NCBI RefSeq assembly: GCF_037975245.1
Contig: NC_092581.1
Location: 13,173,303 to 13,237,302 of the forward strand
Length of the DNA stretch: 64,000 bases
Direction: 5' to 3'
DNA from: Apostichopus japonicus
Lineage: Eukaryota > Echinodermata > Holothuroidea > Aspidochirotida > Stichopodidae
Part shown: in pieces, positions 49,144 through 61,685 of the stretch
How the letters are laid out: the number at the start of each line of letters is the position of its first letter
How positions within the stretch are numbered: position 1 is the stretch's first letter
Made by a program: the position numbers and the translations under genes
The notes under the pieces: generated by a model
What the model saw: the letters and a program-made list of their open reading frames with translations, nothing else
Told to the model about the DNA's origin: nothing
Databases searched by the model: none

Positions 49144-50259
49144 GTTGATAAAGCAGTAAGGAACGGCTAATGTAGGTAATGCAACGACTGGGGCAGGAAG
49201 ACTATAGTGAAGTCGAATTATTCCACCCAGTGTACATGTAGAGGCAGTTTACCCTTTAAAAGTATAGTGTTTGGTCTAATTGGTCTAAGTTAAGAAAGCC
49301 TATACACTTTAATGTACGAAACGAAACTTTGCAAGCCATTTCAGATACCCCGTATAAACCAATGGGTTCCAGTCCACGTTACATTTAAATGTTCTCTATA
49401 CTTTAACAGTTACCTATTCCTGTTATATTTATCTATATTCAATATATAAGCCGTTGTCATCACTAATGTTATAAGCTTACATGATTCAATATGTAATCTA
49501 ATATTTGTAGACATTTTTTTGTTCTATTTAGCCGGCCATATATAAACATATTCTACGGGTATAGCCACAGGCCATTATATATGGTGTTTCGTGTGGTGTT
49601 TCGTACCCATCGAACCATGTAGCATAATCAACCCACCACAATCATATTCACAACCATGACCCCCCCCCCTCCCCCCTCAAGACAAAGATAGACAGACTTT
49701 CGATCTGATTCTCGATTTTTTAAAATATTTCCCAGGTTTTTTTAAGCCTGAACAACCCGCGACGTATCTCTGCTTACGTCACTAACCCATGGACTTAAGT
49801 GCACAACCCTCCATTTTTCGGTCCAGTTCAGGTAGTATCTTAATAAGCATTTTTAAAATAAGGGAAATTTTACTCCGATGTTGGTTAAATCTCTACAGAT
49901 ATCACCTTTAACAAACCTAATTGATTCGTAACGACACCCAGAAATGGAAGGTAACAATTTATAATTGCTTTGTGTCTAGATTTTGATCCAAATTGTAGCC
50001 TCGAGTAGACTCATGACACAGGCGAAATGTTTTTTTCCCGAAAATATCTACTGAATAATTTAAAATCCTAGCTTGCCCTGTAACGTTTTATCACAAAAAC
50101 TTGGACAACCTGATCCCACTTTTCACACGCTTTTCCTCTCTTTTTAATTCACTCAGGGTACAACCAGCGGATGGTAATTCCGATTGGGATTAACTACATG
50201 ATAAAGGCCTCATGTGAAATAAATGAACAACTAGAACATGAATGTATCATTCCGCTGAT
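47325..50259. other. Unrecognised stretch with minor repeats
   Basis: TTAAACACAACAT is repeated at about 47938-47962. CACGTGGTCA occurs at 48026 and 48068. CCCCACCCCA runs lie near 48135-48165. A (CA)n(TA)n repeat is at about 49102-49143. C-runs lie near 48549 and 49661. No gene recognised. Confidence 0.4.
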
Positions 50260-50302
50260 ATTATATAATATATATATAGGCCTATAAATATATATATAGG
50301 CC

Positions 50303-50334
<32 letters not shown>

Positions 50335-50494
50335 CATCTATATATATATACATATATATAAATATATATATATATATCAATATATATATATATATATAAA
50401 TATATATATATATATCTATATATATATATATATATACATATATATAAATATATATATATACTGTATATATACTGTATATATATATATATATATA

Positions 50495-50557
<63 letters not shown>
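50260..50557. repeat. (TA)n array with AGGCCTATA and CTGTATA variants
   Basis: About 300 bases of interrupted TA with TATAGGCCTATA near 50275-50305. Confidence 0.95.
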
Positions 50558-50561
<4 letters not shown>

Positions 50562-50690
50562 CACCTAATAACTAGATGACAATTACAATGTTGACTCCGG
50601 GCTCAGGGCATCTATACATTTACGAGTCTTGTAGAGACATGGAAGCTTGACAATATAATGTTGAAAACTGGACAGATTTTCTTAAGGAAT

Positions 50691-51087
50691 GCAATAATAT
50701 ACAAATAATGAATGGCTATGAGTGCAATAGTGCAAATATTTCATGAGTTGAAAGATGGAATGTTCCATTCAACGAGGCGCAGCCGAGTTGAATGGAACAA
50801 ACTACATATTTCAACTCATGAAATATTTGCACTATTGCACGAATGGAAACCATTCATTATTTTATACAACACCTTCAAATTTTGATATCATTAGATGTAA
50901 AATGCACTCATGCGACAGATTGTTTTGAACAGATAGGTTTCTCTGCTCTCTTACCATTGACAAAAAGTGCTATCAAAAAAGTATAACACATGGTTCTATT
51001 TCATAGAGTGCAATAGAGCGGATTTTGCATGCAATCGACGTGCAATTGACCAATCAAATGGCCGGAATATAATTAGGTGTTGTATAA
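50691..51087. mobile_element. Foldback DNA element(s) with long palindrome
   Basis: A near-perfect palindrome has arms of about 75 bp (50699-50773 and 50787-50865) and a 13-base loop (GAGGCGCAGCCGA). Its core is GTTCCATTCAAC / GTTGAATGGAAC. The right arm runs into TTATACAACACCT (50862-50874), whose inverted copy AGGTGTTGTATAA is at 51075-51087, so this 13-bp pair bounds a second, 226-bp segment. The GAGGCGCAGCCGAG core resembles motifs of some animal DNA-transposon MITEs; that link is inference. No transposase. Confidence 0.6.
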
Positions 51088-51088
51088 T

Positions 51089-51616
51089 ACTTCCTGCTCC
51101 TTTGGTTTGAGAAGATATACATGGTGGGACGAGATATATTCATTCATGGCACGCCAATGGGGGTCATAACGGCTGTCTATACATGTGCTCGAAATAACCA
51201 ATCAGAGTAAGAGTCTTCACAAAAGCACGTGATACAATCGTCAACGGGCGCAATAATGGAACTAAATACTTCGTGCTCCTATCTTCATAGAGGACATGCA
51301 TGGTGGGACGTGATATATTCGTTCATGGCACGCCAATAAGGTCATAACGGCTGTCTATACACGTGCTCGAAATAACCAATCAGAGTAAGTGTCTTCAAAA
51401 ATGCACGTGATACAATCGTCAACGCGCGTCATAAATGGAACTAAATACTTCGTGCTCTTATCTTTATAGAAGACATGCATGGTGGGACGTGATATATTCG
51501 TTCATGGCAAGCCAATGGGGTCATAACGGCTGTCTATACACGTGCTCGAAATAACCAATCAGAGTACGAGTCTACACAAATGCACGTGATACAATCGTCA
51601 ACGCGCGTCGTCTGAG
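51089..51616. repeat. 179-bp tandem repeat, about three copies
   Basis: CATGGTGGGACG starts at 51120, 51299 and 51478, exactly 179 bases apart. Each unit carries ATATATTC(A/G)TTCATGGCA, GTCATAACGGCTGTCTATAC, GTGCTCGAAATAACCAATCA and GCACGTGATACAATCGTCAA. The copies differ at roughly 5-10% of sites. It begins immediately after the foldback terminus at 51087. The unit length is like a centromeric or dispersed satellite monomer. No coding frame. Confidence 0.9.
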
Positions 51617-54101
51617 TTCGATAACACGTATCAGAAACAACAACAAGGTGTTCTCCAAAGCCAAAGAGTGTAATGCACTAAAGATCGACCACATATCTAC
51701 TTATCTACTAATTGCCGTCAAAACTTGACATTAACTTTCAGATTACTTGGTCAGATTATCCCGTTTTCTCGTTGTCGAAATTTTTCCCGACGACGCTTTG
51801 ACTTATATTTATATCACATGAGTACAACACTCTGCGCCGATAGGTTGTGTCGACCAGGCGTTTGCAAACACCTACAGTCGCTAATATGCCACACTTTAGT
51901 ATGTCTTAGCAAACACAAGGTGATGTACTAAGTAGTAACCAGTAGGAATTGAGTTAACCTTACACAGACTTGTAGCATATTAAATTAAAAGCAACCGTTA
52001 ACACCCTTAATACGACAAGTTAACACACTGATGTGCGATACTCGCTTGATATAAATTTCATGTTCAGTTTGTTTACATGCGGGGCCAAAAAAAGACTTGC
52101 AATACATGAAATTATTACATAAAACAAGTTTTCATCATAATGTAATCGTTTCACAGGTTTAACCACTTTTTTTTCTATTCCTCTACATATGTACGAGATT
52201 AAACCTTTCATTTCCCTAGGGTATCTGGAAATTTCACAGTCATTTAATATTCAGCGATATGGTTGATTCTGTTATCTTCACGAAATATTGACTTACTTGC
52301 ACGAATATAGTGCTTTGTGCTGAACAATTCATGGTAACGTAATGTAATGATAAGAAGTTAATATCATGCAATTATTGTTGAGCACTTGCTAGAGAGTGTG
52401 TAAAGGTTTCTGAGACATTGATGGGTTTATAGTGCTAATCCTTATGTGTGTTCAGCACATGATCGTTAAAAGGGGCGGCGGAAGAGGACTTAATCTGGGA
52501 GAGGTGCGGTTATAGGGGAGAGGCATGGACTTCGAGGTGCCTTTGATTTGAGGAGGGAAATCACAAAGTTAGCTCAAAATGGTCCAAACAGAAAAGAACC
52601 GTCTGCGAATTCAATACCATAAATTCCAGTATTTCATTGCTTTGTTGTTGTTGTTGGGTTTTCAACAAAACGAAACACTTTTGAGTTTCAGTTTTATATA
52701 ATTTTTCAACAAAAGGTCACTCTTTAAATAACAACACGGCAATTATTAAAGTAGAAAGTGGTCCGTTTAGCATTGACGGAAAATATTCCATATTAAAATT
52801 ATGAAAATATATTCCAATGAGATATGCAGTATGTGTCACCTCTGTTTTTACCTCCATGGTGTTACAATATTTATCGGCTTCTAAAAATTAATATAGCTTA
52901 GTATCGCAAGAACTTCGCACAAAATGTCTATATGTAAATCAACAGCAGGCGGCTGACTAAGAAGTTATAAATCATATGGAAAGAGGAAAGAAATGTTTAG
53001 CTAGAAAAGGATTCGAGATCACCCCCCCCGCTCCCCCCTCTCTCTCTCTCCACCCACACACCTGTCCATCTCTCTCTCTCTCGCTCTTTAACAAAAACAC
53101 GTAGTAAGAGAAGTAAATAATAAACCATGGACAAAATGAAGCAGAAAATAAACACGAAATACAGCGAAAACCACTATTTTGTTGATACATCATAGCTAAC
53201 GAAATAAGAAGGTAAAAAACGGAAAAGAAATACTGTTAACTTTCATTGAAATTTCGGAGTCCTTCACCGTGTCCTGTTACTTTAGATGCCTGAGCTTGCA
53301 GTTCCAAGCTTGATGATAAAATCATTTCAAAACGTATATATTGAACTGCAATATAATTGACAAAAACTTTAAGATGAAACAAAATCTGCTTTTTACACAT
53401 GTGGGAAATGTTTGAAAACGTTTTTATCTTCGAGATTCCCTTTGCTGCCAAACACCGAAATAATTGTATTATTCCACCGAGAATATTTGACTGTTTATTT
53501 TTCCCATCTTCTGTTTTATCTTTTATTTTCCTGCACTATCCAAGAGTGACCGCTAAAAGGGCCAACACCACTTAATCCTTCACTTTTCAATGAACGTGGG
53601 AAGAAGGGGTAAAGAGTAAAAACGAAAAGAAAAATGCATTATAAGATGAAATATTACGAAATCTCTGGGGAACTTATTTGTGTTAGGTCATCACAGAGAA
53701 TGCACTTGAACTTTCAACCAATTTGCTACAGGTTTCACGCATGGAATGACATGCTACGTTAGGTAGGAAAATACTGTCAGTTTGAACAACAGATCTCTGA
53801 GGAATTTCATCAACTTCAGCTTGCTTATAGGGCGCAAGAGATAAAATATTTTAAAACACGTATTTGTATAGCCAAGTTATGCAGTAAACGTCACTTATAT
53901 ACGTTCAATAAACCATTAGAAAATTATTGAATTCAAGTAATATGGATCTAACTCAAATACCCTATCTTCGAAATGATAAGTGTTATCATACAATCATTAA
54001 AGGTAGTGTACATATCCCCCTCAAAAAAGTTAACCATTGTCGAGAAATAATCCTAAATGACCTATATATATATATTGGACCTATATATGGACCTATATAT
54101 A
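51617..54101. other. Unrecognised stretch
   Basis: An open frame at 51725-51931 has an acceptor-like TTTCAG and a donor-like AAG|GTGATG, but no protein features. C-rich and (CT)n runs lie at about 53023-53085. No gene supported. Confidence 0.4.
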
Positions 54102-54480
54102 CGGAGGGCGTTGTGGTCAAGTGGTTAAGGCAGTGGACTTGTGATCTAAGGATTACAGGTTCGAGCCCTGGCCAGATCTTTGCGTTGTGTCCTTGGGCAA
54201 GGCGCTTTATCTCCATTGCCTCTCTTCACCCAGGTGTATAAATGGGGACCTGCGAGGTAAATTGTAAATTACCGGTTTGTGGCTGCACCCTATGGGAAGT
54301 CCCCCGGGGGACACGTGGTTGTGGTGCACTGTGGTGCCCCAGTAGAGATTGATTGAATTGTGCACACTTTGGTGTGTGGGTGTGACAAGTTACCAATGAC
54401 CAGGGGTTAAGTTGTAAAGTCATGTGAGGAGGCATTAGCCTCATACAAGACTGTAAACCTTCAGCTTTTATATATAAAGT
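54102..54480 (+). mobile_element. tRNA-headed SINE (family B), plus strand
   Basis: The tRNA-like head (54102-54174) has A-box GTGGTCAAGTGGTTAAGGC and B-box AGGTTCGAGCCCTGG. It is followed by TTGTGTCCTTGGGCAAGGCG, CCTCTCTTCACCCAGGTGTA and TAAATGGGGACCTG, the same body as the 21720-22045 element. A longer body follows (GGTTGTGGTGCACTGTGGTG, GTGTGACAAGTTACCAATGA) that the other copy lacks, so its 3' part differs. The end lies near TTATATATAAAG. Frames here are artefacts. Confidence 0.75.
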
Positions 54481-56134
54481 AACTCTTTTGGCTGGTTTTC
54501 AGACATCATCATCACCATAATCAGCACCAGTATCACCATCATCACCACCATTATTTGCCACCGGGATGTTCCTTTTAGATTCCAATATGTTATCAGTTTG
54601 TATCCTTCTATCTATTGTAACAGGGATAGCTCACATCTTGCTCTCCTTGCCCGTTCTCTCTTTATATCACCTCCTTCAGCAACCTTTGCCTATACTTTTT
54701 TGTTAGCCAATGAAATGCCGGCATTGCTGATAGCATCTTTTCCATGTACCTCCCCAGGCACCTAACTAAACCACGGTAATGACTTCTGACGCCTATGAAG
54801 TTTACATTACAAAGGGTATCCTTCCTGGAATTAATATATAATTGAAGTACAGATTTGTTGACGACGCTTATTTTTAAAGTATGTGAACTTTTTATATTCC
54901 CTTCTTTAGAAGATGGGTTTCCTTACCATGCATTCTTAAACTTTATTGTAATTTTTTGGTTGTTTGTCAGCTTGTATATGGTTTGGTGGTTGTGTTTTTT
55001 TGCTTTTTTCTTTGATTTATTCATACATCCTTAATATGATTTCATCACATACAAATTCCATTGACATAAGAATTTGTAATTATGATTTTGCACAAAATTA
55101 TCTTCACTATTGTATCAGGAAATAATTAATTATGATTGCTTATATATACGGGCTTTTCATTAATTTATGTTAATCATATCTGCTGAATTTCTACATGAAG
55201 TATTGCATATTCCGATGTATGTTTAGCTGCCGTTGTTCTCTGAATTTACGGCTTCATCAAAAGGATTTTTTGCTTTGTTTTGTAAGAGGACTCTCATATG
55301 CTATTGAAATAAATTAAATGTCGATATAACAAGGACAAATCAAGATATAATTAGTTCGATTATCATGATAATGTTAGGCACAGACACACACACACACACA
55401 CACGGCTAATATACTTTACAATCAGACTGACACCCCGTTATTTGTTTGTTCAATAGCACAAATCCATGCACCCTAAACTTAACAATACACCTTAACAATA
55501 GAATTTGTCTGGGGACGTGGTGATTCTTTTCTGGGAAATGATATCTGGGGACTTGGAATTTATTTGTTCAAGTCCCCACTCAGAATGCGGAGCAAGTAGA
55601 CTCATACACTCGCACAAACACACATGCAATATTGTCACCAGATGCAGGTATAATCTTTCTCCACAATATTTAAGAAAATATAATATTCTAGAGATAAAAC
55701 GGCTTTCTGTGCTTATATAATGATGCGGGTTATTTTGAAATGATTCATGCGGAAAATGTACATGAAACTACCGATAAGATATCAACTTTTGGTATCGGAA
55801 TATTATTTTAATATCATATAGAATAACTCTGTCACATTTCAAGGTTGATAAAATTTATTAGTGAAACCAGCTGATTGAGTTCTTTTGGAGCTTATGTGGC
55901 ATTTTGTTCAAAATATTTATCTGGCAAATTCTAGCCTGTATTGTTTTCTTTTAAATGATCAACCATTTTCAGCATCCAACAAAACAGTCGCTAAGAACAA
56001 GTTAATTCCAAGAAAGAACAGCAATAAGGATTTAGTAACACAAAATAAAACCTTCGGCTCGTGTAATTATCTTGCTTTCCTCTAGGGAAATGCATTGTCA
56101 GTCGGCGTTCCAAATAACACGACTTATTAAGCTC

Positions 56135-56136
<2 letters not shown>
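54481..56136. other. Unrecognised stretch
   Basis: Imperfect (ATC)n at about 54506-54555, and (CA)n at about 55384-55404. TTTGTTCAAGTCCCCACTC at about 55560 resembles a B-box, but no head was found. No gene supported. Confidence 0.4.
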
Positions 56137-56187
<51 letters not shown>

Positions 56188-56213
56188 TATATGTATGTTT
56201 ATATATATGTATA

Positions 56214-56273
<60 letters not shown>

Positions 56274-56330
56274 TGCATATATACATATACATATACATAT
56301 ACATATGTTCAGATATATTTATATATTGAG
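56137..56330. repeat. (TA)n array with CATATA variants
   Basis: Interrupted TA repeat. IYIYI frames are artefacts. Confidence 0.95.
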
Positions 56331-57473
56331 ATCAATAGTTTTCGACCCCCACAGTACGGTATCATATGTGTAAATTCTATATGGAATATTAACTTATAAC
56401 TAGGACGATACTTACCCTCTCGCTTGGATTTGTTATAAGATTTATCTTAAGGCCCCCTGTCTCCCATTAAATGATATAATATTCAAATAAAGCTGAAGTA
56501 ACAAAAATTGTCCCACCGAGACTAACGCCGAAGCAGTTTATTTTACAATGCTAATGAATGCATTGATTTCACAAGGCTTGAAGATAAAAGCTATTGCTCA
56601 TGAGGAAATATAAATACTCACCCACCCCCCCTTCTTTTTTTTCTCATTTTCTTTCAGCTATAATGATCTAGAGATGCAAATTCTAGACTCTTGCTGTCTT
56701 CGCTGCAGCATGTGGAATTTTTCTCACAAAGCTTCTTTAAGAATTGTTTGACAGTTCAGGTTTGTGTATTTTCATTTTTGATAAATTTATCATCGATTTT
56801 TTTTTAAATCTCTTTTTGTGAACTTTTTTCCGCCATTGTAGTTTATTTAGATAAAGAGAAAACCAATCTATGATTCAGAATCGAGGTTGGAACCAGATCG
56901 GTGAAGTCTGAAAATAATGTTTACCAAATTAATAAAACTTTAACGAAAATATATTTTAATTTATTTTTAACGAAAATATTAATAAGGTGATTTTGGATTA
57001 CTTTTTGTTACTTCAACAATAGAAATGTCCAGTATATAGCATTTCAAAAATTTGATTATTTTCAGATTTGCCGGCTTTAATAGTTAAGGATTAACATTAG
57101 AAATATGAGAGAATTATCCAGACGATTAAATAGGCGGATTTCATTGGACCGATTTCTCACTCTTTACTGAAAGGTCATTCTTGTTGATCCCGAATATGCT
57201 AGAAAGTCTAGATAATAGTCACTGGTGTCAAAACTTGGAGAAGGACCTCGCTCGGCCACCCTCGTAGCAAATTGAGTCCTTATCTCTTGGACATTCAATT
57301 TGTAAGTGGACCACCTCCTCTGTGGGTGGGAAAAACTTCGAAACTTCTAGCCGAATGAGCCGAAATTCTGTTATTTTTTTATATAAAATGTTATTAATAT
57401 CCAGCGGCTTGAGGATGTACACCTCTCCCCCTTTTTCAACCCACATATTTTTTTTATAAAGGTAAGTATTTTA
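56331..57473. other. Unrecognised AT-rich stretch
   Basis: No gene recognised. Confidence 0.4.
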
Positions 57474-57778
57474 GCATATAACCGTGCGTGTATGGACCTA
57501 ATAATAAACCTAATTATGGATTTAATTTACAGCCTGAATATACATGAGAATGCAAAATGTTACGTCTATTTCCTTTCTTACATTTTTTCTTGGGGAAGAC
57601 CCTTTTCAACCTCACAAAATTGTTTAAAATATTAAATTTATTAGCATGTAACCGTGCGTGTATATGGACCTTATAATAGATCTAATTATGAATATAATTT
57701 ACAGCCTTAACATACCTGAGAATGCAAAATTTTACGTCTTTATCTTTTCTTACATTTTTGCTTGGGGAAGACCACTAC
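57474..57778. repeat. Old ~169-bp tandem duplication
   Basis: AGCATATAACCGTGCGTGTA at 57474 recurs as AGCATGTAACCGTGCGTGTA at 57643. The following GAATGCAAAATGTTACGTCT and TTCTTGGGGAAGACC also recur as GAATGCAAAATTTTACGTCT and GCTTGGGGAAGACC. There are two copies with scattered differences. Confidence 0.85.
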
Positions 57779-58910
57779 CATACCCACCCTATGGATAGGA
57801 CGTGGCTTCAACGACCCCAGAGACACAACCACCGCACCCCCTCCCCTCCTTCTTCTCTTCTTTTCTTATTAAATCTCTTCATCCACGTCTGGAAATATTT
57901 GGAGTTAATATATACTGATGACCTTTAACCTCTCTCCACACAAATGAAAATCTTGCAATTTCAAGTCTCTGGAAGTACCAGTCAAAATACGTACCTTCCA
58001 TTTGTTTTTCTACTTATAATCTCGAATCGGTTTTAATCTATCCCCCGTCGTTTAATCACTATACAGTTTATATCCCGTTTAGTAACGCTTTTCCTTCGTT
58101 CAGTGATTATACTTTACGATATATCGAATGTCTATTTTGCAATAGCTGAGAAAATTATCTTTGGTATTAAGTATTCAAGGGAATATGAAATGAAGTCTTT
58201 TAAAGAAAATGAGAAACAATAAAAAAAAAATTAAAAATAAGGAAATATAGAAAGGTACTAAAAATATGAAACTGTAATATATCCCGTATCAACTATTTGT
58301 AATTCAAATTAACAATTTCGATAGATCACGATCGCAAAATAAGTCTCATCCTAAATATTGTGAGTGGCTTTTGTGTCGTTACTTGTTTGACTTGTTTTTT
58401 CTATGTTTTTTTGTTGGAAATGGCATATTGCCAGAAAGGTAGTTGTAATGATTTGAATTTATGAAGACAACATATATTTAAGGAGGCAAAACGTAACGAT
58501 TTTAATTTTCGTAACAAATATTTCTCAGAGACATTGTGGCAAAGAAGGTTGCTTTTAAAAGCAAGAGCCTCCGTATATTACAGTCAAGAGCCTTCGTCTT
58601 TTAAAATCAAGATTCTCCATCTTTTACAGCTATATTGTCCATCTTTACTGCAGTGTCTTGGTAGTACTCTTGAAGAAGTTATTTGATTTAAAAGTTAGGG
58701 CTTCGAATCCTTATTTGTTACAATTTGCAACACTTACAATCCAACCGATTCACATGCTAGTAAACAATACTATATTGTATTGTAATAATAATAAAAAAAA
58801 TAACAATGTAATTGTTATCATACTATATCATTGTTTACCATGAAATATTATGTGCAACAATGTTATTGAGGATGTTTCATTTTATAGCATTATGATACAA
58901 TATTATTGTA

Positions 58911-58951
<41 letters not shown>

Positions 58952-60379
58952 TTATTATTTTTTTTTATTACACAATATACGATGAGGCTAACCTATCACT
59001 TCGCTCAATTGTTCAATAATCACAAACTATGACTTTATACTCTCTTTCTCTCTGAGTCATTGCTGCTATCTCTCTTGAGGAATATCATGATAACTCTTTG
59101 TTTTCTTTCAAATGTTACGCATAGGCTTACTCCCCCTCAGTAACATTACAGCATCTTATTAGTTACCAATACTTCCATATAATAAATGCAGCGAGCGAAC
59201 ATCAATAAAAAAAAAACTGGAGAAGTGCCAATAACTATATACATGTTCTTGGTATTTTACACATGCCTTGAAGTAAAACCTATTTCGTTTTCATATTTCT
59301 TTTCATATCTGTTATATATGTATAAATATATTGCCAATTTTCGGTGGTATCAACAAAGTCTATAAGCCTCTGTTAGTGTTGTGCCAAATACAGTGTTCTA
59401 TGCACAGCTATACGACGAAGGTTCCTTTATTATTATTTCCGGTAAAGTGGCACTGTACATAAATATCAATTCTTAAATATGAAGTGATGGAATTGCGTTT
59501 TTTTTTTTTTTTTTAGCGGAAATAGCCCGATAGATAACAAATTCCCATCTGTGTGTTGATTACATTGTTACATAAAACAATTGTACGTGTTGTACATGTC
59601 ATACAAGTGTGTTGTTTGCTGTTATAATTTCTTGTTTTAACAATCATTTCAAAACTTCATCAAATATGTCACTGTTGAGACCTGAAACCAATCTCGTTAC
59701 TGCTTACAATAATAATAATCAACACAGAAGATGACAATTTATTTTACACTATTTTTTTCTTCTAAAAAGCAAAACTTATTGCAATGTTGAAAATGAAATT
59801 TTGACAAGCTTATCGTGTTGCAGGTGGTTTGCAAGACCAAACTTAATAGGCCCGGTAATTTGTATAGCTTGAAAATTCAAGGTCAGCCAGTCGCTCACTG
59901 ATGTAATTATGTATCTATAAATCGTTTAAGAGTAATAAAGCAGAAGAAAAACTTTCGAGTCGACGATAATAAAGTAGTTTCAAATAAGCCCTGGAGTCTT
60001 ATTATTATTATTATTATTACTATTTCTCGCAGAGTAAACACGTTTTAGATTATTTTCATATAAACAAGTCAACCAATCAGTAACAGATCCACCTAAAGTG
60101 GATGCCCTTATAAGGTCTACTGTTTATACTGATGACGTCATCTGTTTACTCTTGTGGGAATCACTATTGCCTGTCTTTGGGAGTAGGGTACACAGTTTTG
60201 TACCAATTAATATATTTTACATCAACATGTACTGTTTTACTTACCGGTTCTAGTAGCTAAGTAGTTGGTTTGTACATGAACGAACATACCCACATGTAGA
60301 TCTATGACATAAGAAAACGGTACATGTGGCCCGGAGCCTACTTCATGTCTTCTCTCAGATCTACCCCCCTTACCCCTCC
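57779..60379. other. Unrecognised stretch with small repeats
   Basis: A three-copy ~23-bp repeat (CAAGAGCCTCCGTATATTAC and variants) lies at about 58561-58631. (TA)n is at about 58912-58947, followed by (ATT)n. A T-run is at about 59500-59515 and (ATT)n at about 60000-60020. No gene recognised. Confidence 0.4.
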
Positions 60380-60900
60380 CCTAGAACCGACTCACTGTGC
60401 CTCTTCATGGTTTACTTGCGCAGTCCATAGAAATGAAGGAGCGACCCACACGTTAATTATTCAATAACTGTATTAGGAAAGAAGTTCCTGACATCCGAAG
60501 CCCACCCAGTGCAGTAACCAAACTCCTGTCCACCTCTATAACCCGGCCCTCCCCTCTTTGGAACCTTCTCCTCCCCCTTAGAACCCTCCTTCGTTGTAAA
60601 GGCTGTGCTCACCATCAGTATATATGGGGGAAAAGAACCCCCCCCCCCCACCCACAAGTTTATCAATGGCAATATTAGGGAAACAGTACCCGAAGCCTCC
60701 CCAATGTACCAACTCCGAATCCTCAGTCCCATCCCCTGGAACCTCTCTCATCCCTAGAACTGCCTCCCTATATAGACCCATGCTTCCTACATGGGTAACG
60801 GCTGTTTACCCACCATTATTTGGAAACAAAGGAGCGACCATTCCCTCAAGGATATCAATGACAGTATTAGGAGAGCAGTATACCAGCTACTTATTAAAAC
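60380..60900. repeat. Diverged ~180-200 bp tandem repeat, about three copies
   Basis: TAGAACC/TAGAACT anchors lie at about 60381, 60578 and 60756. (A)GGAGCGACC is at about 60438 and 60831. Variants of ATCAATGGCAATATTAGG recur (60467, 60662, 60865). Old divergence is obvious. It is C-rich on the plus strand with a C-run at about 60640. Confidence 0.65.
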
Positions 60901-61449
60901 GAAACATATACGAAGTCTTAACTATATCTATTCCTATAAAACAACAGATTAATACCTACCCTATAGTATAAATCTATCAATGATATAAGGTAAAGTATGC
61001 GTGCACGCCTATGTACGAATACAGTTTGTATATGAAGATGTGTTGTTTTTGTTTGGTTCCTTGTTTGGTTACTAAGTGTGGTATCTATATGTTGTCCATG
61101 CATCTTGTCTAAAAACTACATAGTTGGTCATCCCCGGTTGTTCAAATGTTTTCTGCGACTATACATCCAACATGTTAACAAACTGTAACAATATTCGTAA
61201 TGGGTCAAATTACTGATTTTTTTGCATACAAGTGTGGCGTGAAACTCCCCTGTAAGACACAGTGAAACTTAAATTTGGTATAGCCCCATGTATGCATATA
61301 TCAAGAATGAGATGTACCTCCGTGACTTATTACCTCAAATGGTCTTAATTTTTATGACGCCACTAGGAAGATGATTTTAATTTTAACCAAAACTAGAACC
61401 TTCCGTAGTATGTTAACCTAACAAGCAACATGGGTATCCTTCTAGATTA
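60901..61449. other. Unrecognised stretch
   Basis: No gene recognised. Confidence 0.4.
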
Positions 61450-61685
61450 CAATTCTCAAGTACATGAATGTTAATATATAGTTTTAACACCAGGCTTAAG
61501 AGATTACATTATAATCTGACGAATAAGTTAATTGAGAAATTATAAGGCATCATTCTAGATATGTTACCTAATGAGATAAAGTGACTTCAATTCTCAAGTA
61601 CATGAATGTAAAAATATAGTTTCAACACAAGGCTTAAGAGATCACATGATAATCTGACGAATACTTAATTGAGAAATGATAAGGA
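61450..61685. repeat. 138-bp tandem duplication
   Basis: CAATTCTCAAGTACATGAAT at 61450 and 61588. The following GGCTTAAGAGATTACATTAT and TAATTGAGAAATTATAAGG also recur with a few changes. Confidence 0.85.

Noticed and set aside
51725-51931. 68-codon ORF with splice-like borders
   Set aside because: No domain pattern. The borders are easily met by chance and composition is not convincing.
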